Source of the DNA: CAZTAO01 sp964611645
GTDB taxonomy: Bacteria > Armatimonadota > UBA5829
Reading direction: 5' to 3'
Assembly (NCBI GenBank): GCA_964611645.1
Contig: CAZTAO010000040.1
Coordinates: 1-43,663 of the forward strand
DNA length: 43,663 nucleotides
Part shown: positions 1-8,915 of the stretch, in pieces
How positions within the stretch are numbered: position 1 is the stretch's first letter
Layout of the letters: every line of letters starts with the position of its first letter
Notes under the pieces: generated by a model
What the model was told of the DNA's origin: nothing
The model's input: the letters and a program-made list of their open reading frames with translations, nothing else
Database searches by the model: none
Program-made: the position numbers and the translations under genes

Positions 1-180
1 GTCTACGAGATTGGGAGCATCATTCACAATTTACACACTAAAAGACTACACCACTACAGCCTCAAGTCAGCCTCAGGCACGAGCAAGCGCACCTCATTCT
101 GAACTCACCATTTGTGCACGCGCTCCATAAACATGAACAATGTGGTAAACTTCTGAGTATAGTCGCGCGTTTATAGGTAT

Positions 181-798
181 GTGAGAGTGAGTGAGGCAGA
201 ACCCAACAGCAGAACGGCGGAGTTACTCAGCGATGAGACTCTCTTGCGGGAGTTTCAGCAGGGCCGCGAGTGGGCCTTTGATCGCCTGGTGGAGCAGCAC
301 ACCGACCGCATATTCTCAGTTGCCTGGGGAGTGCTGCGCAACCGAGACGACGCGATGGACGTGACACAGGAAGTCTTTGTGAGGATGTATCAGGTCCTGG
401 GCAAATTCGATACCGGGGACAACCTGAATGCCTGGCTCTATCGAGTATGCCTGAACCTGTGTATAGACCGCAAACGGCGAACCAGACGATGTATTGTCAC
501 CGATCTTACAGGCGACGAGTGGGATCGCCTGTATGGGGACTGCCGAGATGAACCGGAGTTCCGCGCAACTCAGAGCGAGACTGGCCGGGCTATCTGGGAG
601 GCTGTTGGCAGACTTCCGAGGCGGCAGCAGATGGTGTTTGTTCTCAGGCACCACAACTTCCTGTCGCTCAATGACATCGCCCTGACTCTGGAGTGCTCTC
701 CCGGAGCGGTCAAATCGCATCTGTCGAGGGCGACGGCAAGCCTGCGAAAAGCGCTGAGAGGGATAGTGATAGAGATCCCGGAGGGACGTGAGGAATGA
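181..798 (+). CDS. ECF-type RNA polymerase sigma factor
   Basis: Probable extracytoplasmic-function sigma factor of 205 residues that directs RNA polymerase to a small regulon. Sigma region 2 is visible at about residues 25-97, with a DAMDVTQEVFVRMY core and the basic DRKRRTRR end. Region 4 lies at about 143-193, with a helix-turn-helix around LSLNDIALTLECSPGAVKSH. The size fits the family. The start is a GTG; another GTG lies two codons downstream and only a weak AGGT precedes it, so the exact start is uncertain. The stop overlaps the anti-sigma start in an ATGA, so the two are translationally coupled. A poor sigma-70-like promoter (TGAACA-N18-TATAGT, 134-163) could drive the operon. The target promoter cannot be told from the sequence. 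Confidence 0.93.
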   Translation: MRVSEAEPNSRTAELLSDETLLREFQQGREWAFDRLVEQHTDRIFSVAWGVLRNRDDAMDVTQEVFVRMYQVLGKFDTGDNLNAWLYRVCLNLCIDRKRRTRRCIVTDLTGDEWDRLYGDCRDEPEFRATQSETGRAIWEAVGRLPRRQQMVFVLRHHNFLSLNDIALTLECSPGAVKSHLSRATASLRKALRGIVIEIPEGREE

Positions 799-1475
799 AC
801 TGCAGAAAAGCAAGGGATATGATGGGCGCCTACTTGTATGGGGACTTGTCAACTTCGGACATGAAGCTGCTGAGACTGCACGTTGCTGACTGCGCTGCGT
901 GCAGGCAGGACTTGGAGTCCCGAGGCAAGACAATTGCCGCCATTCCCAACCAGGTCGCTGAGCTTACTGTTGACGACCGCGCCTGGATAGCCTCCGCAAC
1001 CCGCGCCAGGCTCGCCAGTCGCCCCAGTCGGACGGTCTGGATAATGCCGAGGTTCTCCGCCGCATTCGGGGTTGCCGCAGTGATTCTGGCGGGTATAGTA
1101 GTTGGGAGCGTGCTTGGTCAGACCGGTTCCAAGATGCTGGGCGGTCAGAGAGGGGCCGGCGAACGAGCGCAGGTCGAGATCAGGAAGGAAATCAAGCCCG
1201 TCGGAGCGAAGAGTACAGGTAAGCCGGCAGTGGCTTCACCCTATGCCGCGCAGCCGAGCGAGCGTGATGTGCGAGGGATTCTGGACATCATACGTGGCGC
1301 GCCGGCTCTTGGCGCGAGGCACGACCAGCCGCGCAGCCCACTTGGGCACAACCCCAACGGCACCGACGAGCCAAACATGGTGCTTGATGAGAAGCCGACC
1401 AGTGAGGTCCATAAAGATGAAGTGGCTCCTAACGACCAGACAACGCCCTCCGGCACCGGCCTGCCCGGTGAGTAA
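795..1475 (+). CDS. Zinc-finger anti-sigma factor, single-pass membrane protein
   Basis: Anti-sigma factor of 226 residues for the sigma factor just upstream, with which it shares an ATGA overlap. The N-terminus carries the ZAS zinc motif: Cys3, then His29-X3-Cys33-X2-Cys36. A hydrophobic segment at about residues 95-112 (AAFGVAAVILAGIVVGSVLG) should cross the membrane. The C-terminal half is rich in charged residues, Gly and Pro and would lie outside the cell, with no domain that I recognise. In this family the cytoplasmic zinc domain sequesters the sigma factor until a membrane signal releases it. The signal here is unknown, but the next gene encodes an exported protein in the same operon that could take part in sensing. 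Confidence 0.88.
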   Translation: MNCRKARDMMGAYLYGDLSTSDMKLLRLHVADCAACRQDLESRGKTIAAIPNQVAELTVDDRAWIASATRARLASRPSRTVWIMPRFSAAFGVAAVILAGIVVGSVLGQTGSKMLGGQRGAGERAQVEIRKEIKPVGAKSTGKPAVASPYAAQPSERDVRGILDIIRGAPALGARHDQPRSPLGHNPNGTDEPNMVLDEKPTSEVHKDEVAPNDQTTPSGTGLPGE

Positions 1476-2619
1476 CCACGCGTGCCGTTTTTCTCGTTTC
1501 GCAGCGCTGACGGCGTTACTCTGCATTCTCGGAGCTTCCGCAGTCGCGGCGCAGGATTCCGCGACCGTCACAATTACCCCAGTTGTCCCCGCGGCCAGGC
1601 CGAGGCCCAGACCTAAACCCAAGCCAAGGCCAAAACCGCCTGTGGTGCGCCCTGTAACCAGAGAAGTGTATTCAACAATGCCTGGCGCAGTATTGCTTGT
1701 GGACGGCAAGCTTATTGACCCCAGCAGCGTGGAGGTCGTGCGCGGCCAACACGTCATGATGTCACTGCGAGAGATGGAACAACTGGGCTGGGGAACAGTG
1801 GAAGCATCCGGCAACAGTATGCTGCTGCGAAGCAGGAACATCGTGCTGACATTCACCAAGGGCAGCGACAGGGCGTTGCTCAATTCCCTGGTCGGGCCGC
1901 TTCCCGTGAAGACATACCTGAAGAACACCCGCCTGATGGTGCCGCTGAGCTTTGTCGCAAAAGCGCTCGGCCTGGATTTCACATCCGATGTCAAAGTGGT
2001 TGTCAGCGTCAAGAGCCGCGTTGAACCGCCGCCGCTGGCCGGGCCAAACGCCCTCCACGGCCGGGTTATGTTCGACGGCGATGGCATCAAGGGCGTAAAA
2101 GTGAGAGCTGTCGGCAAAGACCAGAAGCCGGTCAAAGGGGCTGTCACGCTCACGGACGAGGACGGAATGTATAACATCAAGGGGCTGATCAACGGTGAGT
2201 ACGCCGCCTTTGTGATGGTAGAAGATAACCCCGAGTATTTCACCCGCTCAACCGACCCCACAGCGGTTGCGGACGGTGAAACGGCTGAAATGAAGCCGAT
2301 GTATCTGGGGATGATAGTCAGGCCTGTTAAGCCCAGGGCGGGCTCGACTGTGTCGACTGCCGGGACCCTCATCGACTTCGCCTGGACAGCCTGCGACCGC
2401 GCTAACTACTACAAGTTCGTAGTCCGCAAACTCGACACCGGCGAAGCTGTTGTGCAACTGAGGTCAAACGAACCGGGTTTGAAAGTGTCCACCTCTTCGT
2501 TCGACACGGACACGAAGTATGAGGCTGAAGTGACCGCGTACAACAGCTCTGGTGAGTTTCCGGGCGGAACGCAAGGCAGTGGCGGAGAGTCGTGGACTTT
2601 CACCACCGGTTCGGACTAG
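1468..2619 (+). CDS. Secreted protein: copper amine oxidase-type stalk domain, carboxypeptidase-regulatory-like and Fn3-like domains
   Basis: Exported protein of 383 residues. I take the GTG at 1468 as start because it begins a clear signal peptide (basic SNHACRFSR, then a hydrophobic stretch ending ASAVAAQ); the open frame runs further upstream but only overlaps the anti-sigma gene. A Pro/Arg/Lys spacer (about 40-60) follows, then a copper amine oxidase N-terminal-like domain (about 65-180, with LLVDGKLI, MMSLREMEQLG and MVPLSFVAKALG). Next come a carboxypeptidase-regulatory-like beta domain (about 190-270) and a C-terminal Fn3-like domain (about 280-383). None of these is catalytic, so a cell-surface or envelope structural or sensing role is likely. 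It overlaps the anti-sigma gene by 8 bp and belongs to the sigma operon. Confidence 0.8.
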   Translation: MSNHACRFSRFAALTALLCILGASAVAAQDSATVTITPVVPAARPRPRPKPKPRPKPPVVRPVTREVYSTMPGAVLLVDGKLIDPSSVEVVRGQHVMMSLREMEQLGWGTVEASGNSMLLRSRNIVLTFTKGSDRALLNSLVGPLPVKTYLKNTRLMVPLSFVAKALGLDFTSDVKVVVSVKSRVEPPPLAGPNALHGRVMFDGDGIKGVKVRAVGKDQKPVKGAVTLTDEDGMYNIKGLINGEYAAFVMVEDNPEYFTRSTDPTAVADGETAEMKPMYLGMIVRPVKPRAGSTVSTAGTLIDFAWTACDRANYYKFVVRKLDTGEAVVQLRSNEPGLKVSTSSFDTDTKYEAEVTAYNSSGEFPGGTQGSGGESWTFTTGSD

Positions 2620-2657
2620 AGACTCCACGCGACTGCCACATGCGCTGGACCAAGCGT

Positions 2658-3785
2658 CTACGGCAACTCCAGGAACCGGGCCATTGCGGGCCAGTCGGAC
2701 TCGGGGTGGAACACACTTGCAGTGTAGGCGCGGGCATTGGCAAGTATTGCCTGGGTTCCCTGGGTATCGCGCGCCGCTTCGATCAGGGCCTTGGACATAG
2801 CTTCGGCGTCTGCAGGCTTCACGATCCTGCCGGTGTAACCCTCGACCATGTACTCTCTGTTTCCCAGCAGATCGTTGGAGATGACAAAGCAGCCGGATTG
2901 CATCGCCTCCAGCATCGGGAGGCCGAACCCTTCGCCCCACAGCGGTTCCTTGCCGTGGTTCATCCCGAGGAAGTAGGAGCACCGCCGCATCGACGCCGCG
3001 CATTCGGCTTCCGTGCCACGGATCATCTCAAACTCCAGACCACATCCGGCCTTCTCGCAAGCATCGCGTACCACCGCTATCTCGGTGTCCGTGTCAGGCG
3101 ACTCCCACATATAGCCCACCAGGTTCCCCTGCTTATCATCGGATGGATACCACACATCCGGGTCAACCATTAGCCCAAGAAGGCTCGCCGGCTTTCCCCA
3201 GTTTGCCATGTGCCAGGCCTGGATCATTCGGTTGCAGCCTGCTATGCGCATCCCGTTCCGGCGGACGGCGTCTGCTATCGGGGCATAGTGAGAGTGCTCG
3301 GAGTACGCCAGCTCCATGTCCCAGAAGTAGAGATTGGGAGCGTGTTTGCGGAACATCCAAGACTCGATCCACGAGGTCACGCACCGCACGTCTCTTGGGT
3401 CCTTGCCTGAGAGCATCTCGCGGTACTCGGCAATGGAGACATGTTGTGGATGATCGACCAGCCAACGGTCATACGAGCCATCGTAGGTTACCATATATGC
3501 TTCATAGTCGTGCTGACGGAGCAGCTTGACCATCAGATTGAGCATCTTTTGCCCGCCGTTATACTTCTTGCCTCCCCCAGTCTTCTCATCAACGCACGCC
3601 GACGCAAAGACGATTGGCTTTGGTCTGTCTATACGGACTGACCGATCAGTCCTGTCGGCAGCGGGAGCGGCTCTCAGGCGGCGGCCGGCCTTTCTCGCGA
3701 TCTCCGCGCCGGTCTGACGCGCGCATCGCCCAATGGCGACACGCAGCCTGGCCAGGCCATTCTTGGTCTCGGGAAACTGAGGCAT
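2658..3785 (-). CDS. Glycosyltransferase, GT-B fold (GT4-like)
   Basis: Cytoplasmic glycosyltransferase of 375 residues, probably using a nucleotide sugar. The C-terminal half has the GT4 signature region: GEGFGLPMLEAMQSG, containing the E-X7-E motif, followed by the VEGYTGRIVKPADAEAMS region. An earlier GGGKKYNGGQKMLNLM stretch resembles the glycine-rich N-terminal loop. The ATG at 3785 is preferred because AGGAGA lies at the right distance upstream; the frame stays open for 17 more codons to an ATG at 3836. The N-terminal 55 residues are basic. It stands alone, with the sigma operon ending convergently 38 bp away. The acceptor is unknown; polysaccharide or glycolipid synthesis is the usual role. 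Confidence 0.82.
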   Translation of the reverse strand: MPQFPETKNGLARLRVAIGRCARQTGAEIARKAGRRLRAAPAADRTDRSVRIDRPKPIVFASACVDEKTGGGKKYNGGQKMLNLMVKLLRQHDYEAYMVTYDGSYDRWLVDHPQHVSIAEYREMLSGKDPRDVRCVTSWIESWMFRKHAPNLYFWDMELAYSEHSHYAPIADAVRRNGMRIAGCNRMIQAWHMANWGKPASLLGLMVDPDVWYPSDDKQGNLVGYMWESPDTDTEIAVVRDACEKAGCGLEFEMIRGTEAECAASMRRCSYFLGMNHGKEPLWGEGFGLPMLEAMQSGCFVISNDLLGNREYMVEGYTGRIVKPADAEAMSKALIEAARDTQGTQAILANARAYTASVFHPESDWPAMARFLELP

Positions 3786-4077
3786 TGGGTGTTCTCCTGT
3801 GGCAAATACGAGGCTGCGTCCGAAGATGCAGCCCATTTGAGATTTCGGCTCAGTGAGGCCATTCTCCTTCCCAACCCGTCCAGTCGACCGACGAAGACAG
3901 GAGATTTGTTCTTTACAGGGGTTTTCGGCACATTTGGCGGAGGATTCCGCGCCTTGGCGTCTAAGTGCATGAGTTGGCTTGGAACTCTTTTCGGGTCACG
4001 CCGGAGATGATCCGGCATCCATGGTAAAGGTTCCTGGTTCCTGATTTTTTCTGGCTGACCATGATCGGTGATGTAAC
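3786..4077. other. Intergenic region between divergent glycosyltransferase and ABC exporter genes
   Basis: This 292 bp stretch holds no gene I can support. It contains a short hairpin at 4000-4016 (GCCGGA, 5-base loop, TCCGGC) and, next to the ABC gene, a GGTGAT sequence that can serve as ribosome binding site. I could not identify convincing -35/-10 pairs for either gene. Confidence 0.5.
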
Positions 4078-5856
4078 ATGGATTCCCTGCTCAGGGTGCT
4101 TCGCTACGCACAAAAGTACTGGGTTCTGGGCGTGCTGGCTATAGCCTGTATGCTCGCAACTTCAGGGCTGGAACTGCTGTGGCCCCAATTTCAGAAGCAG
4201 ATTATCGACCGCTGCCTTGTGAGGGGTCAGTACTATCTGCTGCCCATGTTCTCCGTGGGCATACTGGGGCTGTTCCTCGTGAGAGGGCTGTTCATGCTCC
4301 TGCGCGGCTTTCTCTCTGAGAATGTGGCGCAGCGGACTGTGTACGACATCCGCAGCCAACTTTTCGACCACATCCAACGACTCTCTTTCACCTACCACGA
4401 CAAAGCCGAGACCGGCCAATTGATCTCCCGAGCGACCTCCGACGTGGACGCCATCGCAGGCTTCCTCGGCGGCGGTATGCTCAATATAGTTGTGAACAGC
4501 ACCATCGCCCTGGGGATAGTTGTGCTGTGCATCCAGATGAACTGGAAACTGGCGCTTATCGCGCTATCAAGTATGCCATTTCTGGTTCTCACTATCTCTA
4601 AATACAACAAGATCGTCGGCCCGATGTACACGGACTTGCAGGACGTGTTGGGTAAGCTTACCACGGCCATCCAGCAGAATGTTATGGGAATCAAGGTCGT
4701 GAAGGCCTTCGCCAGAGAAGACTTCGAGATCGAGAAGTTCGAGAAGCTGGGTGCAGAGAAGTTCCGACTCTACCTCGCCGTTACCAAGGTAGGCGCGTTC
4801 TATGGGCCTTTGATGGACTTCATCGCGGCTGTCGGAACCACATTTATCTTGTGGTATGGCGGCATGCAAGTGCTCAACGGAAGCTTGACCCTCGGCGAAC
4901 TAGTACTTTTCAACACCTATCTGACAATCCTGGTCGGCCCAGTAAGCATGGCTGGATGGGTGGTGGCAATGCTGCAGAACGCCATCGCAGCCGCAGACAG
5001 GGTCTTCGAGGTGCTCAACATCCGCCAGGAGACCCACCTCAAAGACGGCACGACTGAAATGCTGAGCTGCAAGGGACACGTGGAGTTCAAGGGCGTCGGC
5101 CTGTCATATCAGGGTGGCCGGGCCGCGCTATCCGATATCAACTTCGACATCCAGCCGGGCGAAATGGTTGCACTGATCGGTCCGACCGGTTCCGGGAAAT
5201 CGTCGATAATCAACCTGATCCCGCGATTCTATGACGTCACTTCGGGCGCGGTAATGATCGACGGTGTAGACGTCCGAGACTACCGGCTTGCCACCCTCCG
5301 GCACCACATCGGTATCGTCGCCCAGGAAACATTCCTCTTCAACAGCACCATCAAGGAGAATATTTCCTTTGGCAGGCCATCAGCGACTATGGAAGAGATC
5401 GAGGCTGTGGCCAAGGCCGCCAACATCCACGACTTCATAATGAGCATGCACGAGGGGTACGACTCTATGGTCGGTGAGCGCGGGACGAACCTCTCCGGCG
5501 GCCAGAAACAGAGGCTTTCTATTGCGAGAGCACTGCTGAAGAACCCGCCGATACTGATACTCGATGACTCCACCTCCGCGCTGGATACCGAGACAGAGCT
5601 TCTGATCCAGAAAGCCCTGGTATCACTCACTAAGTCCAGGACCACCTTTGTAATCGCGCAGCGTATATCCACGGTCAAGCGGGCGGACAAGATCATAGTG
5701 CTAGATGGCGGCAAGGTTGTCGAAATGGGCACCCACGAGCAGTTGGTCTCGGCAGGCGGGCTGTATTCGGAGATATTCCAGATACAGTTGTCCGGGCAGG
5801 AGTCGGGCGCGGCGGCGGTCACACAGTCGAGGGAGGCTCACCATGGCCACTCGTAA
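4078..5856 (+). CDS. Heterodimeric ABC exporter subunit carrying the degenerate ATP site (type IV exporter fold)
   Basis: Fused membrane and ATPase subunit of 592 residues. Six hydrophobic segments fill the first ~310 residues and the nucleotide-binding domain follows: Walker A GPTGSGKS at 368-375, signature LSGGQ at 472-476, and Walker B ILILDD ending at 497. Two catalytic residues are altered. The Walker B glutamate is Asp497 (ILILDDSTS) and the switch histidine is Gln528 (IAQRIS). This pair of changes is known from TM287 of the Thermotoga TM287/288 exporter and from similar half-transporters that work only with a canonical partner. The partner is the next gene, which overlaps by 14 bp. The transported substrate (lipid, drug or peptide) cannot be told. 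Confidence 0.93.
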   Translation: MDSLLRVLRYAQKYWVLGVLAIACMLATSGLELLWPQFQKQIIDRCLVRGQYYLLPMFSVGILGLFLVRGLFMLLRGFLSENVAQRTVYDIRSQLFDHIQRLSFTYHDKAETGQLISRATSDVDAIAGFLGGGMLNIVVNSTIALGIVVLCIQMNWKLALIALSSMPFLVLTISKYNKIVGPMYTDLQDVLGKLTTAIQQNVMGIKVVKAFAREDFEIEKFEKLGAEKFRLYLAVTKVGAFYGPLMDFIAAVGTTFILWYGGMQVLNGSLTLGELVLFNTYLTILVGPVSMAGWVVAMLQNAIAAADRVFEVLNIRQETHLKDGTTEMLSCKGHVEFKGVGLSYQGGRAALSDINFDIQPGEMVALIGPTGSGKSSIINLIPRFYDVTSGAVMIDGVDVRDYRLATLRHHIGIVAQETFLFNSTIKENISFGRPSATMEEIEAVAKAANIHDFIMSMHEGYDSMVGERGTNLSGGQKQRLSIARALLKNPPILILDDSTSALDTETELLIQKALVSLTKSRTTFVIAQRISTVKRADKIIVLDGGKVVEMGTHEQLVSAGGLYSEIFQIQLSGQESGAAAVTQSREAHHGHS

Positions 5857-7615
5857 GCGTGATGATGAGGTTGTCGGGAAGGCATTTGACGCCCACCTGA
5901 CCAAGCGGGCGCTGCAGTTTATGATCCCATACCGGCATCACTTTGTGTTCGCCCTCATAATGCTGATCCTGGTTTCAATAGCCAACATCGCCAAGCCGTA
6001 CCTGCTGAAGATCGCTATCGATCAGGGGGTTAAGGGTAACAGCGCGACTGTCCTGACTATCACTGCTATCAGCTACCTGGTGGTGTACCTGCTGCGGTGG
6101 CTGTTCAGCTATCTGCAATCCATCGCGCTGACCTCACTTTCCCAGTATGTGACAAATGACATACGCCATACCCTGTTCCGGCACATCCAGAGCCTGTCCC
6201 TGGATTTCTTCAACAAGCGGGAAGTGGGACGGATTATTTCACGCCTGATGGGCGACGTGTCGTCTTTGGATGCACTGATCGTGTCGGGAGCCATCGGGCT
6301 ATTGACCAACATTTTCACAGCGCTTGGCGTGGTTTTCGTGATGGCGCAGATGAACTGGAAGCTCACGCTGATGACATTCACCCTTCTCCCCGTGATCCTG
6401 GTGATAACCATCTTCTTCCGGCAGATAGTGCGGGCGGTGTACAGAGACGTGCGCGCCAAGGTCGCTACCGTGACTGCAACAGTGGCGGAAAATGTGTCGG
6501 GCGTGCGAGTGGTGAAGAGCTACGCCCGGGAGAGGACAGCCCTCCAGAAATACCGGAGAGCCGGCCAACGAAGCCTCTCGGCGGTGATGCGATCGGTGAT
6601 AGTTGGATCGGTATTCAGCTCATCGCTGGAGATCACCACGGTTGTCGGAGTCAGCATCGTTTTCTGGTACGGTGGATTGCAGGTAGCGAACGGCCAGTTG
6701 ACCGTCGGCGGGTTCGTGGCGTTCCTGTTCTATGTCAATCTGTTCTATGGGCCAATTACCGCAATGGGGAACTTCTACGCCGTTCTGCAGGCGGCGATGG
6801 CGGGCGCGGAGCGCATCTTCGAGATCCTCGACACTCCTCCCGAGGTTGCCGAGAAACCCGACGCCATTGTGCTTCCACCGATAAAGGGAGATGTCCAGTT
6901 CAACCACGTGGCCTTCGGCTATGATGAGAACCTTGTTCTCAAAGATATAGACTTCAAGGCTGAGGCTGGGCAGACAGTGGCGTTCGTTGGTCCGACCGGC
7001 GCGGGCAAGACGACGGTCATCGGCCTGATTGCGCGACAGTACGATGTTCTCGGAGGGAGCATTACAGTCGACGGGATCGATCTGCGTGACGTAACACTGA
7101 GGTCTCTGCGCAGCCAGATGGGGGTAGTGCTTCAGGAGAGTTTCCTGTTCCCCGGGACGGTTCGTGAGAACATTCGATACGGGCGGCTCGACGCCACGGA
7201 CGCGGAGATCGAGCAAGCGGCGAAGGCAGTCGGCGCGCATGATTTCATCATCACTATGGCCAAGAGTTACGACACCGAGATCAACGAGGGCGGTTGGGGG
7301 CTATCCACTGGGCAGAAGCAGATACTGTCGTTCGCGCGGGCCTTGCTGGCCGATCCGAGGATTCTGATACTGGACGAAGCTACATCCAGCGTGGACACCC
7401 AGACAGAGCAGGAGATACAGGCGGCGCTGAAGGCCCTTCTGCAGGGCCGCACGGCGTTTGTGATAGCGCACAGGCTCTCCACCATCACCGAAGCCGACAA
7501 GATTATCCTGCTGCAAAATGGCTACATCGCGGAGAGCGGCACGCATCAGGAGTTGCTGGAGAGCGGAGGGCTATACCGCCATCTGTTCGACGCCCAGTTC
7601 GAGGGTTGGGCCTAG
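5843..7615 (+). CDS. Heterodimeric ABC exporter subunit carrying the catalytic ATP site
   Basis: Second half-transporter, 590 residues, inner membrane. The ATG at 5843 is chosen because GGGAGG lies six bases upstream and it gives a normal family length; the frame is open further upstream. An N-terminal membrane domain of six segments precedes Walker A GPTGAGKT (383-390), Walker B ILILDE with the intact catalytic Glu512, and the switch His543 (IAHRLS). The signature is LSTGQ rather than LSGGQ (487-491). This signature would face the defective Walker site of the upstream subunit, so one composite site is canonical and one degenerate, as in TM287/288, BmrCD and LmrCD. The 14 bp overlap with its partner fits equimolar production. 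Confidence 0.93.
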   Translation: MATRKRDDEVVGKAFDAHLTKRALQFMIPYRHHFVFALIMLILVSIANIAKPYLLKIAIDQGVKGNSATVLTITAISYLVVYLLRWLFSYLQSIALTSLSQYVTNDIRHTLFRHIQSLSLDFFNKREVGRIISRLMGDVSSLDALIVSGAIGLLTNIFTALGVVFVMAQMNWKLTLMTFTLLPVILVITIFFRQIVRAVYRDVRAKVATVTATVAENVSGVRVVKSYARERTALQKYRRAGQRSLSAVMRSVIVGSVFSSSLEITTVVGVSIVFWYGGLQVANGQLTVGGFVAFLFYVNLFYGPITAMGNFYAVLQAAMAGAERIFEILDTPPEVAEKPDAIVLPPIKGDVQFNHVAFGYDENLVLKDIDFKAEAGQTVAFVGPTGAGKTTVIGLIARQYDVLGGSITVDGIDLRDVTLRSLRSQMGVVLQESFLFPGTVRENIRYGRLDATDAEIEQAAKAVGAHDFIITMAKSYDTEINEGGWGLSTGQKQILSFARALLADPRILILDEATSSVDTQTEQEIQAALKALLQGRTAFVIAHRLSTITEADKIILLQNGYIAESGTHQELLESGGLYRHLFDAQFEGWA

Positions 7616-7773
7616 CATTCACTGCCCCCTCGCCCACCGCAGTGGGAGAGGGTTGGGGTGAGGGGAACTTACCGCGTATCAATACAGCAGAAGTGTGGAA
7701 CCAAGCGCGAAAAGGACCGCCCCCTTTCGCATCGCAGTCGCTGCGCTCCTTGGCGATGCTTGCGGGTTATACC

Positions 7774-7803
7774 TAGCCCCCTCCTGCGAAGAGGGGGAAT
7801 TGG
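7774..7803. repeat. G/C-rich palindromic intergenic repeat (copy 1)
   Basis: A hairpin CCCCCTC / GAGGGGG (7777-7783 and 7791-7797) lies in the gap between two convergent genes. Its core and flanks (CTAGCCCCCTCCT, GAGGGGGAA, TGGC) recur at 42154-42184, also in a convergent gap. A further inverted pair GCATCGC / GCGATGC (7729-7735 and 7753-7759) lies just upstream, and 7623-7670 holds another imperfect C-rich/G-rich palindrome. The hairpins may act as bidirectional terminators or REP-like elements. Confidence 0.7.
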
Positions 7804-7820
7804 CCCCTCGCCTGCTATAT

Positions 7821-8708
7821 CTACGGAGTTTCCGGTCTGAACTCCCTGGTTACCGGGATCACCGGGTTGCCTGTAAGCTTGACTGGTTTCCCGTTGAATT
7901 TGAGCGTTACATCTCCGGGTTTGGCTATCCTCACCGTCACCGACTTGTCGCCACTCCAGGTCATCGTCTTGCTGGCGGGCATTGTAGCTTCGTACAGGCG
8001 TTTGCCGTCGGCTACGACACGCACCCAGACGGGAGTCCTACCCTTCAAACTCACTTCAACACCCTTGACGGGAGCAGGGGTCGGCTTAACGACCGGCGTG
8101 GGAGCCGGTGTCGGCGTCGGCACCAGAATGACACCCGTGTCCGGCGCCTCAGTGGGAGACGGCAACGGATAGCTCTGGCTCGGAGCAGGAGTAACAACAG
8201 GCCCTGCAGGTGCCGGAGATACACCAGGTGTCACGCTCGGGGTCGGCATGGGAGTTACGGTTGGGGTCTGGGTTGGCGTCGGAGTTGGAGTTGGAGTTGG
8301 CTGAATCCGGAAGCTCTCGTAGCCCGGAAAAGCCTGCTCTGCCTCGTACTCGCTCCACAGGTAGTATCCACCGATTGCAGCGGCTACAACGACCAGCGCA
8401 ATCAGCAACATCGCAAGCTTGCTTCGGCACCCCTTCGGCTGGGCCGGCCGCTCCGCTACTTGCGCCTGCACATCCTGCTTCCACTCTTCCTCATACCGCA
8501 GCAGCAGATCGGAGCTGTCGAGGCCGAGGAAATTGGAGTAGTCGCGCAAAAATGCCCTGGCGTAGACTTTGTTCGGGAAGAAATCGAAACGGTTCTCTTC
8601 GAGAGCCGATAGGTTCTGGACAGTGATACGGGTGGCGTCAAATATCTCCTGAAGCGACATTCCACGCTTCTCTCTAGCCTGCTTCAGGAAATCGCCAATC
8701 GACTGCAT
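7821..8708 (-). CDS. RodZ-like membrane protein (HTH, one membrane segment, DUF4115-like C-terminus)
   Basis: Protein of 295 residues with the classic RodZ order. It has a cytoplasmic Xre/HTH_25 helix-turn-helix at the N-terminus (IGDFLKQAREKRGMSLQEI, then VYARAFLRDYSNFLGLD) and one membrane segment at about residues 92-112. A long Pro/Thr/Ser spacer of PTPTP repeats follows, and then a beta-rich C-terminal domain (VEVSLKGRTPVWVRV, then VTLKFNGKPVKLT). RodZ links the MreB cytoskeleton to the cell-wall elongation complex. The ATG at 8708 is supported by a promoter at 8760-8788 that would place the transcript start near 8753, so the longer open frame to 8840 is unlikely to be translated. The spacer is low-complexity and probably variable in length. 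Confidence 0.82.
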   Translation of the reverse strand: MQSIGDFLKQAREKRGMSLQEIFDATRITVQNLSALEENRFDFFPNKVYARAFLRDYSNFLGLDSSDLLLRYEEEWKQDVQAQVAERPAQPKGCRSKLAMLLIALVVVAAAIGGYYLWSEYEAEQAFPGYESFRIQPTPTPTPTPTQTPTVTPMPTPSVTPGVSPAPAGPVVTPAPSQSYPLPSPTEAPDTGVILVPTPTPAPTPVVKPTPAPVKGVEVSLKGRTPVWVRVVADGKRLYEATMPASKTMTWSGDKSVTVRIAKPGDVTLKFNGKPVKLTGNPVIPVTREFRPETP

Positions 8709-8759
8709 CGTCACTCTGCCTTCTGGTGTTATTCGGCGCGTGTATCCACGCGCGCTACT

Positions 8760-8788
8760 ATTGTAACCCTTACTCTCCGTGGAATCAA
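8760..8788 (-). promoter_or_regulatory. Promoter of the RodZ-like gene
   Basis: Reading the minus strand, TTGATT (8788-8783) and TACAAT (8765-8760) are 17 bp apart. Both are close to the housekeeping sigma consensus, and they leave a leader of about 45 bases before the ATG at 8708. Confidence 0.65.
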
Positions 8789-8856
8789 CTAATCCGAAGG
8801 ATTTCGGTAGTGGCGGTGGGTATAGGGTCATGCCGAGCATGATTCAGGCCCTCGTT

Positions 8857-8885
8857 TTGACGCTGCAGCTTGGCGGTGCTATAGT
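8857..8885 (+). promoter_or_regulatory. Promoter of the GHL10-type glycosidase gene
   Basis: TTGACG (8857-8862), a 17 bp spacer and TATAGT (8880-8885) give a near-consensus promoter. Transcription would start near 8892, which excludes an ATG at 8895 with no room for a ribosome binding site and supports the ATG at 8916. Confidence 0.65.
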
Positions 8886-8915
8886 TGGGTATCGATGGGC
8901 TGGTGGAGGGTGAAC

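Noticed and set aside
1102..1467. Upstream extension of the stalk-domain protein
   Set aside because: It would lie entirely within the anti-sigma gene, and the signal peptide starts only at 1468.
1236..2372. 378-codon minus-strand frame opposite the anti-sigma and stalk-domain genes
   Set aside because: Composition is Pro/Thr/Ser-rich and low in helices, with no domain; the plus-strand signal peptide and domains are convincing.
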